Assembly: GCA_022885665.1 (NCBI GenBank)
Contig: JAGQDJ010000016.1
Span: 248,001 to 312,000 of the forward strand
Direction: 5' to 3'
From: Triops longicaudatus
Lineage: Eukaryota > Arthropoda > Branchiopoda > Notostraca > Triopsidae
DNA: 64,000 bases
The notes beneath the pieces are model-generated. The model was given only the letters and a program-made list of their open reading frames with translations, searched no databases and had not been told where the DNA came from. A program made the translations under genes and the position numbers. This document shows, one piece after another, positions 35,901 through 46,450 of the stretch; position 1 is the first letter of the stretch, and each line of letters starts with the position of its first letter.

Positions 35901-38900
35901 CATTAGGCGAGAGACGGCCGAACGAACCGGCACACAAGGGCGGCAGCTAAAATACCCGCGCCCGTCCTACTACTACGACAGACACACCATACTCACACCA
36001 CATACATACAACGTCGTATCTTCGCCTTCCCCCTTTTTCCGCTGACTTGCCTGCCTAGATATCCTCCGAGGGAAACGCTCGCTTAGTGCAGTTGGTCGTC
36101 TGTGCCTGGACCAGGATCCAGGGACCTCACGTTACTTTTTACGTTGCACAGTGGTACAGTTGCTTTAAGTGCGTGTGGCCCTTCGTGTGCATGTGTGTGT
36201 GACATTCGGAGTCCCACGCTTTCTTGAGACTAAGTTCGCGTTAGACTTGGCATTAAAAAGTGAATCTTGAGATTTTTTTACCCCATGGTTAAAAACCTTC
36301 ACGGAACAGGGAAAAACGGAAAAGGCAGAAACGAATAGAACGAGCGTAGAAAAACGCTACTGGAATCTATCCATTGGTAAGTTGTACCCTCCCTACCTCT
36401 TGGAAAGTCGTAACTTTTTTTATCGAGCTGTTTTTCATGGAGGGAAAACGGGCACACACACCAGCCAAAATGGACCCTTGAAAATGCAATCCTAATAAAA
36501 CCCCCAAGATAGTTGCTCGACCTTGCCGATAGATGGTAGGGACAGTCCCTAAAAGCACTTTTGTCTTCTGGGGAAATATATTCATCGCAATCTCATTTTT
36601 TTAAAAAAAGAAAAGAAACATAATCTTCTTGGAGCAAATTCCTCAAGGCGTTACATTGCCTAAAAAGGAATGCATAATCTCCCAAATTGCATCAAACCCA
36701 AAAATTGCATTAAACCTAAAGCATTAAACTAAAACATGCCAGCTACCCTTGAATGAAATCAATGAGGATATTACGAAAATATACGTCATTGAAAGACTTT
36801 TCTTCAAGTGGCATTTTTCATTTCCGCCACGAAAGTCATTTCCCGTTTTTATAGTCCTAGCGAAAATTCATGGTTTCTTTGTTTCCACACCTAAAAAATT
36901 TAAGACTTTGTCTGCTTCTTGCTTACGCCCTGTAATAAAAAAATCTCATGTCAGCGAATCCATTCTGTCAATCCTCACCTGGTATGTGTTTTCAATGTGT
37001 GTGGCTAGTAGGAGTATGTCAACCTCTTCTCAGTGCCCTAACCTGCATAAATGGTGGTCCGAGAGATTAAAAGGACCTAATAACTACCACGCCTTCTCAG
37101 GGGGTACACGAATATTGCGGCATTAAAAATATCTCGGGGTGAGAGCTATTTTCCGACACGAAAAACGGGGGTATTGAATAGATTTTCCTCCAAAGATTGT
37201 CCTTTAAAAAATTCGGGTTGAACTTCACTATTGCTCACCCCCCGAATTTTAACTTTTTTAGTTTTTGACAAAGAGAAAGAGCTTGATAGGAAAATCGAGA
37301 GTTTGCTAGCATTTTGCCGTAGCTTGGAGTTCGTTGGAAAAAAGGATGTTTTCGAGCAGCCATCACGCAGGGTGGAAAAAGGCAAAAGTTGAACGAACCC
37401 ACCCCTCTCGTGTGGAGGACCAGCCCCTTTTGGGCAGCCCAAAGCAAGCACTTGGGTTTGCGAGCCTGTACTTTTTGGCCTGGAACTCTTCTCCACACTC
37501 GCTTGCTCCTAACCTGGGCTAGCTCGGTGCTCTGGGGAACCGCGGCACCGACCAAACTTGCTCGCCAGCCGCACAGTCGGAGTCAGAGACGCCGAGGAAG
37601 CGGCGTCCTTTCGGACCGTGTGTGTCAGACTCAGCAGTACCTTGCATACACGCAACACACATACACACACGTACTAGAGACAGAGGCACACACCCAAGGC
37701 GAGTGAAGGCCTGGCAAGACTTGTGTTGGAGTGCAACGTAGCGCAGGAACACGCTCTCGACACAGCCACCAAAGTTACAGTGAATTCAACGTGCCTACAC
37801 CGACTTGTGTTTAGTGTGCCTCGGTTGCGTTCACGGACTGGATCAAAAGAGTATCACAAGCCTGGAAAAGAATACGGGCCAAAAAAAGGAAGCTCAACCT
37901 GTAGGTGTCCGGTTTCTAACCTTTTTACCCCAGTTTTTGAATTTTATTGCACCCTCAATCCTTAGTGTAAGGGCCCATGGAGAAGGATCTTCTTTTTTTT
38001 CGTCTAATTGTGACAAAAGCTCTGGTATCGGACCGAAAAAAAGGTCCGTATAATAAAACTTAGTGCACTTGTGTAAACCTCAATTTTTGGGGATTGCCAA
38101 GGTGCGAAACTTGTATTACTAAATGGAACAATTTAAATAGAATTGAAGGTAGCTAGATCTTTTTCTTTTCGGGGAAGAAGCTGAATCTAAGAATTTCGTG
38201 AGTATTGAAAGGTGGGGGGTGGAATGGTGGGCTACACCGTTATAAAATTTACAGCCGAGGTCGTAAAACGTCCTCGTTCGTAACCCCTTAGTTTGAGCAA
38301 TCCTTCCGAGCATCGGGTCAGCAATTCAGAACTATTTGTGCGCTGTGTAATGTGTAGTGAACCCATTTCTTTCATTCTGTGTTTTTAAGTCCCGTTGAAA
38401 GTGAACATTAATGGCTTTTATTTGTAATTTATAATATAGGTATCCATGCGTGTATCAAGGCACTTTTTTGTGAATGGTGAGAGAACGTGGGCCGTTTCAA
38501 ATTCTTTTTGGACCGTAGTAGTGACACCGGGAACTGAGTGAGTAAGCTGTTAGGAAAAACAGCTTTCCGTGGACTCAGCCGATTTTTTTTGTTACCACCG
38601 AAGCCAACGGGAAAAAGAAAAAAGTGTTGAATGAAACCTCGTACAAGCTTAAATAGTCGCTGAGGCTCATTAGCACATTGCGCACCTTTCTTGTACAGGA
38701 CAAGACAATAATTCCCGTGATAGAAAGCAGAAAAAAAAACACCAACGCAAGTTTCTTGTTTCTCCCCTTTTTGTTGTGGGTCCCGAGCATCCAAAAGCCC
38801 CATCTGTGCCCTAATAAAGTCAGAAGCCCGAAAGGCAACAAGAAACCGGGCCCAAGGTCTTGGGCGAAACGAGGCAAAGCAAAAAGAATCGACGGCAAAA

Positions 38901-39046
38901 GCTAAGGCGTAGAGAATCCCAAAAAGAAACATTCGAGTAGCCTGCAGTCTGCTGGCGGCTGTGCCAACTATGCGTCCTCTGCGGCGGCCCATTTCTCGGA
39001 CAGTCCGCGTCGACGACGTCGTCCTCATCCGCGCGAGCGGAGGACG
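32901..39046 (+). promoter_or_regulatory. Abd-B upstream region with serial GC-rich patches
   Basis: No protein-coding gene is recognised. CpG-richer patches occur at about 32.95-33.45, 35.1-36.25, 37.4-37.75 and 38.85-39.05 kb, the last merging into the Abd-B first exon. They are separated by AT-rich DNA. The layout fits a gene with a long or multi-exon 5' UTR and several start sites; Drosophila Abd-B is known to have several promoters. I could not fix a transcription start or a 5' UTR splice site, and I see no TATA box in a convincing place. Confidence 0.4.
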
Positions 39047-39050
39047 ATGA
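38970..39050 (+). CDS. Upstream ORF overlapping the Abd-B start codon
   Basis: An ATG at 38970 opens a 26-codon frame (beginning MRPLRRPISRT) whose TGA stop at 39048-39050 overlaps the Abd-B ATG at 39047 as ATGA. If the Abd-B mRNA includes this region, which the distance makes likely, ribosomes starting here would finish exactly at the Abd-B start. A translation-control role is inferred, not shown. Confidence 0.4.
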   Translation: MRPLRRPISRTVRVDDVVLIRASGGR

Positions 39051-42000
39051 ACGGTGCACTCTACGAAGAAGCTCCGGTGCCGACCGGTGGTCGATCCACT
39101 TTAGACTCCAGCTCCGCAGCCGTTTCCTCCCCTCTTGCCGTTTCGGCCGCCTCGTCGTCGTCTTCCTCCAGCAACAACGCTAACAACAACAATAACAATC
39201 TCCATCATACCGGGCCTTTGCACATTCCCGCAAAGCGTTTAGCAGCCGTCACCGCGCCTTACGGCCACCCCGGGGCGGCTGTGTCCGGCAGCCACCATAC
39301 TCTTTCGGCTACGGTGGCTCACCCAGCCCACCATCACCCCCATCACCATCATCATCCTCACCACCCTCATCACCACGCCAGTGCGGCAGTAGTGGCTGCC
39401 CTTGCTCACCACCACTCGCAACACCACCATTCGGTGACGCACACCACCCCGAGCAGCAGCAATAATAACACGAGCAACTCGGCCGAGTGTAGTCCCGTCT
39501 CTTCGCACAACGTGCATACCGAGAGTGCCATTAGTAATAACAGTAGCCTCATCAGTACGTGTATCACTTCTGCCTCCTCCGGCACCATCAGCAGCACGGC
39601 TGCTTCCAGTGCTTCGGCCGCGGCAGCCGCAGCCGTGCTTCGCCATCCGGCGGCAACCCAGTGGGGCTACGCGGCCGACGGTCACGGCACAACCCCGGTT
39701 CCTTCCAACCCTGCCACGGCCTTTGAAGCTCAGTACAGCCCGTCGTTAGTGCGCGAGGGAATGGCTGCGGCCGCAGCAGCTGCCTACTACGGGGCCGAGC
39801 GCACCAAAGCGCTCTCCTTCTGGCCAACCGACTACGGCAAGTATGCCGCGGGAGCCACAGGCGGGCCCGGTGCAGGTCCCTCCGGCTTGACGGCCGCGGC
39901 TGCCGACACGCCGGGCGTGCAGTTTAACCCACAAGCTTGGTGTGCAGCCGGTTATGGCTACGGTGGGCGTGTCCCTGAACCACATGGTCACGGACTAGGA
40001 CCAGGACCGGGCCAGGCAATGGGCGTACCCGCCTCCGTAGCAGGTTACCTCGCAGCAGAAGCTCACGATGTTAGGCGTGGTGCCATGGATGCGGCTTGCT
40101 TCCCACATGACAGTTATGGCCTCAGGGGTTATGGACCGCCTGATGGAGTGCCTCCTGGAGTGTATGGACCAGGTATGTGCCAAAATATTGCTTGCAAAAA
40201 AAAGGAACTGTGGGTTTTGATACAAGGTTATACACCATTAACCAAAGATTTTGTCTCATATTAACTTTTTGTACGCGCCATTGAAGTTAAAACAAGTTTG
40301 TCAACTTTTAATTTTGTCAACTTTTTGTTAGTAGAAAATTGTCGCAAAAAATATCAAAGTTTGTCTATGCTTAAATTAGCGTGAAGAAAGTTCTTAAGTT
40401 TCTCAAAGAGCAAGGCGTCCTCGCCCACTTTAGGGAAAATTTGGCATCTCGCAAAGGCGTTTTTTTTATAAGCTTAAAAAATGAGCCTAGGGAAACTAAT
40501 TACTCCAGCGTCTATCACAAAGCATGGGCCATTTTTGTCCCTTTGAGCAAATGAGTTACAAGCAAGAGCCGGAACTGTTATATACGAGCGTCGTCTGTGC
40601 TAATGTCACGAGACCTGAAGGGAGTAAGTGTCACTTGATTGACACTCAAAGTGCGTGATGGTGAAGCGTACGACGAGTGCTAAGCTATACAGGAAGCTGT
40701 TAACCTATTCCAGCCTTTGCGAGCGGAGCGACTACTACGAGTGAATGAAGCCAGGGCTTCGGAAACTGTTCCTTTTTTTTTGGTTGTTTTTGTTTGTCCC
40801 GGGGCTTTCCCAGAACGAAAGAAAGGCAAGCTGACTTTTTTTTCTAGACCGGGAATAATAAAAGGCCGCGCGCGACTAGCTAAACACGTGCTTCTGTGTG
40901 TGTTGATTCGACGAAAAGCGGGCAGAACGTCTCTCAGGGGTCCGACTTTTAAAGCGCTGCAGTGTCCGCGGTCTTCTAAAACAGCTCTACTCATGATCAT
41001 TATACCGAGCACAAGGGCAGTTAGCCATTTGCATAACGACTTCACAAACGCGTTCCAGTTGTGTTCTTCCATTAAGTGTCGTTCTCCACTGAGCACTGGT
41101 TACCTTGAAACAAATCGTTTTTAGGCTTCCCGGAACAGAAAAAAAATGCTAAGCCGTTCGCCAGACCGCAACATTGCATCACTTACCATTCACCACCCTT
41201 GCCTCATTAATCCAAAAATTTTACGCGTAAATATGAACGTCACTTCAGATAACACTTTCTTGCAACATCTCTTTAAGACTACATTGTTTTTTCTTTGTCT
41301 CTAAAAAAATGTCTTCTTTCTACTGTCTTATATTTAATTAGAAATTTTTAATTAATTTAATGGGAAATGTTTGAATGGGCTGTTTAATGCACAGACTTGC
41401 ATTTTGTACGGGGTAACATTTCTGTGGGTATAATTTCTCATAGATGGCACAGGCTGTACAATTGTTCAGAAAAGTGCTGTTGCATCCCTCTTTGGCCCCA
41501 TTTCATTTTTCCCCTTTCTCATCGTCCCGCTTTGCTATTTTTCTTTTATTCTATCTAGGCAAACCTCGTATCTATTCTGTTTCACACAACTAGGAAAGAG
41601 AAAAGAGGAAGGCCATAAAAACCCCCTTAGGGCTAAGGGAGAGTCCCTACTGCGTAGTACAAGACAAACGGTGGGTCTCGTAGCACTTGCAACCACCCCT
41701 GTCTCATCTTCTGGCGTATTTTCAGATTGTTGTCGCTCCATTCAACTTGGGAGGGAGAGAAGGTGGAAGTAAAAAGGGACAGCGCCGCCCTGCTGCCCTC
41801 CTCCTTTTACCCACCCCCCTATTAGCGTTTTATTCACACACGCACACGCATATGGGAGGGCGATGAGGGGGTAGCAGAGGGGTGGGACACGATTACACTT
41901 CGCCGCCTAGCGAGGGTGTCGTGCGAAGCGCGATGCTTTGCATGACAGGATCGCGACGTAACTCCGTGAAAAGCGAGTGCAGTTCACATCATATGGCCAA

Positions 42001-45000
42001 GGGAAAGGACTTAGGAAAGTTTGGAAGACTCCACGCTCAAGGATTGTGGGGCTCTAAGGCTTTTGCATGATGAAACATTACGGTCGCTCTCCCTTAAGAC
42101 CGTCTTTACACATTAAGAGTTGACTTACAGCTGTAATCCGTGTGGAGTAAAATCTTCTTAACGCGAACCCGTTCATAACAAACTGCCGGTTATAATAGAC
42201 GGATTTAAAGTCCAGAGTTGTGCAAATGTGGAAAAGAATCTGATACAACGAACCTCAGATATACCGAAGGGATTTTCCTGACCCCAGAAGATCGTTATAA
42301 CGAGCTTCTACTATACATACATTGCAATAATGAACCCTTCTGAAACGTCAGTGATTGTGGAGAATATCTCATTTAAGTCAGTAAAGTCATCTTTCTCTGA
42401 ATATGGTGAATCTCATTATAACGAAGCCACCTGTAGCGATTCGTTGGCTACAATGGACAGAATTTTAAGGTCCCAAATCAAGTGCGTGCAATAAAACGTC
42501 TCATATAACGAACTTCGGATACATCAAGGCGTTTTTGCATGAGGTTCGTTATAGCGAAATTAGGCGTCTTTTTTTTGGTTAGTGATGTCAGCTTTTCACG
42601 AATACCGAAAGTTTGGTTTATAACGGACTCGCTTTTAATGAAACAGTTGGCTATAATGGACGGATGTTAAAGTCGTATGAACTTAAAGTCAAGTCTGATT
42701 GAATGAACTTCGAAAATACCGAACAGTTTTATAGCGGCAGGTTCGTTATAACGAAACGCTAGTGTATTTCTAAGCCATGGAAAGGGTTCACAGGAAACTC
42801 GTTGTTGGGAAAATCCAGTTCCGTTTAGTATAATTGGCATAATCGTCGTTAGCTGGGGTCGTTTCGTAATAGAGAATACTACAAGCTATCAGAACTTGCG
42901 ATGTCCATAAAAATCGCTACCGAAAATGCTTGAAGTGCGGTATAAATAGTTCCGTTTCTTATGGACTCGTTCTATTTTTGGAGAATTTTGTTTCGTAGAT
43001 TTCTTAAACGGTCGGAAACGGCTCGGAAATCGGAGAAGACCGGTTTTGCAATAGGCAAAAGGGAAAAAGAATCGCAAGGTGTCCAAAACGGGTCAATTTG
43101 ACACAGGGGGCAAATGGCAATGAAAGAGTGGGTGTTTACGAGCCATTTATCGCCGCGTCAAACACTTATATCTTCCCGTGAACGCGGGCTTAACAACTTT
43201 ACCCCCTTTATCTCTTTTCTTCCTGATCTTAGAGCATCTCAATTTCGTGTCTCTGATCCCAGTAGGCATCTTCTAAATAAAAGTTGTAAATAAAAGTATC
43301 CTTGTAAAAAAAAAGTTGTTTTTTTCCCCACACAGACTTTAAAGCCGTCATCTCTTTATTTTCATGTCTTTTCTGTTCAGTATTTTTTTATTTTCTTTTT
43401 CTCCCTTATTTCATTTTACAAGAAAAATGCATGTACTCCAATTTTACCAAATCTTTTGACGAATTCATTAAAAGCTTTAAAAGCTTTTACCACGGAAAGT
43501 AGCTGAAAAAAGGAGCTAGGGAAAAAGAAAAAAGAAAATCAATGATCTTGAGTAGAGATTTGTGATATAACGAGAAGGAAGCTGCGGAGAAGAGGATCAG
43601 CTGGGGAAACAGCATCTTCACCGAGTCTGTTCACCCTCGCTTCTCCCTGGCAGAAGACGTATTCTTTATTTCTCGCACATCCCCTTTCTATTCATCCGCT
43701 CTCCCTCCTGCCATGTAAGAACGTGAGTATCTTGGCGAGTTTCACGACCGAAAACCGAAGGGAGAAGACGGAGATTCCTACGCAAAGTGCTTCCACGCAT
43801 CCCCCCTGGCGAAAACACCCCCGACATACTCACACCAAAGGACTATAAGGGCTTACACAAACGGGACGTCGACGACGTCGTCCTTTTTATCCAGTCTTTC
43901 TCTCCCTTTTTGCCTTCGGTTCCAACCCTCTTTCCTACGCAAAACGCCCGCGTAAGATAGGCTTATCATTGTAGCTTAGCCTTGTTCATGTGTACTCATA
44001 GATTGCCATATCCTTTTTCCTTTTTTTTTCGGCTGCCGCATTCAGTTCGAGAATATAGAAAATTCTCTTGTAAATTTAAAAGCCAGCACCTTGATTTTTT
44101 TTCTTTCGTTGGTGGGGTGCTAGAAGAATGTCAGTATTGAAAAGCACTCGACTTTGGTATAGAAACTTGGGATGAGACCGCCTGGAATGCCGAGATCAAT
44201 GGGCCGCTGCAAGCAGCAAAGCAGTATGCCATGGTCGCGCGTCAGATTTATTTCTCTGAACCTCCTTCTCAGCCCATCCCTCCCCACCCTGGGCCCAAAC
44301 TCTTAGCTTGGGGAAGAAGTCTTCAGCACCCCTAGTCCAATTCGAATGTGCATACTCGTTACGCTTTACCATCTCCTTTCTCGCTTTATCACAGTCTGCT
44401 TGTTTTATGGCGCCATCTTGGTTGAGTAAGTTATCCGTGCTGCGCAAGTCGGACTAATTAACTGTCAGATAAAACGCAACAGCGAAATGGTTTTGCATAC
44501 AAACCTTCTAAATTGTCATGAAAATGAAAGACTTGCCAACAATGGGTTAGCCTCCGTCATATATATTTATACATTTTAAAAATTGAGAAAAAAATTACTG
44601 AATGCTTGTCTTAAATATTCATCAATGTAAAGACGCAAACGAGTGCTTCGAACCTGGAAGAATTACCAACAATTAAATAGAAAAAAATAGTGCTGCTATG
44701 GACAAAAAAGATATAATAAAGCGTACAGTTTCACATAAAAGATGCTGGGAAGCTTTTTTGGGGAATTAAAAGTCATTGTAGTCTTTCTGGTAAGTTGTAT
44801 TTGACTTAAAGTGAAAAAATTGAGAAAACACAAATTAAATAAAGTGGTAGATAGCCATCCTCTCGCGAATGTTCCACAACTTACGTCAACGCTTTAGCAA
44901 TGCACACTTTCATTGTTGTGTGTGCAGTTGCCTAGGGTTTGCTTGGGTCGTGTTACATGGTAGATTCCCGCTATAACAAAATAGGATATGGTAGAGGAGT

Positions 45001-45915
45001 TGAAAAGTCCCGATCTGCGCAAGTTTGTAGAAAGAAGTCGGATATATTGAACTTCTGATGTAACGAACGAGCTTCCGATACAACGGATTCTTGATATAAG
45101 CTAACCGACTCCTATACAATTTCGGAAACTTTTGATGCAAGAAATTCTATTGCAACGAAATTCGGATGTAACGAACAACTCCTCTGTTCCTCGGGAGGTT
45201 CGTTTCAAGTTGTCTATGCAACGAGTGCGGTACGGAGTGGAGAGGGTTGATGCAGTGTGATGGTTGGTGACTTAACGTGCTTACGAAGCAAAAACTGACA
45301 AGTTAAGGAAACTTCTGGGGAAAAAAGGAAAGCTGGGAAAAGGAGTTGAGTAATTGTGTACAATTAAGTTAAAAAGGAGCGAATTTTTAGTAATCGTTAC
45401 ACAATAAGGCTGGTAGGTAGTTAAAAAAATCTGTTCATTTTTTGAAAGCCTTATTAGAATAGTTTAGAAATAATTGTTTGCAAAAGGGTTTTTGTATGAA
45501 TGGTTGAGCTTGCACGGCGAAAGGTAATGGATCATTTCAATTGATATAAGATTTTTTGCAATTCTATTCTTCGTCTGTAGGTACCTTAGGCCCGAACCCA
45601 TTGGAGTGGACGGGTCAAGTGACGGTCCGGAAAAAGCGGAAGCCTTACTCCAAGTTCCAGACGCTGGAACTGGAAAAGGAGTTTTTGTTCAACGCCTACG
45701 TCTCCAAGCAGAAACGCTGGGAATTGGCCCGGAACCTGAACCTCACAGAGCGACAGGTGAAGATCTGGTTCCAGAACCGACGTATGAAGAACAAGAAAAA
45801 CAGTCAGCGACAAAGCTCCAGCGACTCGCACTCGGGCCACGGCTCGGCCTTGGGAGCGGCTGGACACGCCAATTCCACCGGCAGTTCCTCGCACAGTTCC
45901 TGTAACACCAAATGA
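39047..45915 (+). CDS. Abd-B: Homeotic protein Abdominal-B
   Basis: Two coding exons, 39047-40172 and 45581-45915, give 1461 bp (486 aa). Abd-B is the posterior Hox transcription factor that specifies posterior trunk segments. The homeodomain spans 391-450 and is split from the large first exon by a 5.4-kb intron entering just upstream of it. It begins VRKKRKPYSKFQTLELEKEF and contains WFQNRRMKNKK (438-448). The KPYSKFQ arm and KRWELAR are Abd-B-class diagnostics. A conserved tryptophan (LEWTG, W385) just before the homeodomain is the likely Exd/PBX contact. Exon 1 is low complexity: Ser/Asn runs (33-51), a His/Pro tract (95-110) and Ala runs. AATAAA at 46436-46441 is a plausible poly(A) signal. 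The start ATG has A at -3 and is preceded by an overlapping uORF. Abd-A should lie to the right, beyond the window. Confidence 0.96.
42145..42770. repeat. Array of three related Tigger-like repeat units
   Basis: Three diverged copies of the same 200-260 bp unit lie in direct order. Each has an internal GGYTAYAATRGACRGAWTTTAA-type motif (starting about 42188, 42446 and 42649). Each also has a downstream near-palindromic TTCGTTATAACGAA-type end: CGTTATAACG at 42293-42302, TTCGTTATAGCGAA near 42545 and TTCGTTATAACGAA near 42742. The first copy ends ...CTTCTACTATA, like Tigger/pogo termini. No coding capacity. Confidence 0.6.
44955..45235. repeat. Tigger-like repeat near the 3' end of the Abd-B intron
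   Basis: Carries repeated TAACGAAC and GATATAA-type motifs, and the exact 17-mer AACGAAATTCGGATGTA (45154-45170) also found at 25757-25773. GGTTCGTTTCAAGTTGTC near 45200 is a decayed end. It lies about 350 bp before the homeobox exon. Boundaries are approximate. Confidence 0.5.
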
Positions 45916-46450
45916 CCCGCAACAGAATCTTCGCCCCTTATGAGATGGCCCCTCATTCGCTATCCCCAATAAGCTGGAAAACATCACAAACTCCCATAGA
46001 GAGTTCGAAATTAACTCCAACTGGGATGGCCATGAGCGTGGAGAGGATTGTAGCACAGTTGCAAATGTGGACGGTGAAGGAACTATTTTTTGGATCGTTG
46101 AGAGGGGGTGAAGGTTCGCAAAATCGAAGTGAACAATTTGATCCTTTGTTTGAAGACCATGTCAAAAATTTCCGGTGTGACAAAAAAAAATTCTATTGAT
46201 CCCAAATAAGAAGCCAACGAGAGAACAACATTGATACCAAAGGTTAACTCGCCCCAAGATTTCTTTTTTCTTTTTTTGCAAAAATGGCTGCTTTTTTCTA
46301 AAAAAAAGAAAATCCCCATTTTCGGACCGCGCAACCATGATACGTGTGAGGCAATCCTTTCGTGCAATGAAAATTTAAGTGCAACAATGAAAAAGACGGT
46401 AGAAACACTGAATGAAAACTCCATGTAGGAGTTTAAATAAACACTGACGC
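45916..46450 (+). other. Abd-B: Abd-B 3' UTR (probable)
   Basis: Sequence following the Abd-B stop to the first good AATAAA (46436-46441). Longer 3' UTR forms are possible. No coding content. Confidence 0.5.

Larger units (their letters stand above)
40173..45580 (+). other. Abd-B intron, 5.4 kb
   Basis: Donor AG/GTATGTGC at 40173 and acceptor TTCGTCTGTAG at 45580. It contains Tigger-like repeat copies at about 42145-42770 and 44955-45235, and TAATTA-type homeodomain sites near 41330-41360. A palindromic ATGGCGCCAT lies at 44407-44416. GC-richer patches occur at about 41.75-42.05 and 43.6-43.95 kb. Overlapping open frames on both strands at 40.7-41.1 kb have no family resemblance. Confidence 0.7.

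Noticed and set aside
38429..39028. 199-codon minus-strand ORF antisense to the Abd-B leader
   Set aside because: No family resemblance, no start context or splice logic. An open frame of this length is not very unlikely by chance in a 64-kb window.
40626..40645. Small perfect hairpin AGTGTCA/TGACACT in the Abd-B intron
   Set aside because: Only a 7-bp stem, expected many times by chance, and not long enough for a microRNA precursor.
40680..41124. Overlapping 135-138 codon frames on both strands in the Abd-B intron
   Set aside because: Overlap on opposite strands, basic low-complexity composition and no recognisable domain point to chance in GC-richer DNA.
43468..43490. Tandem AAAAGCTTT duplication
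   Set aside because: Short, low-complexity and without context; likely random.
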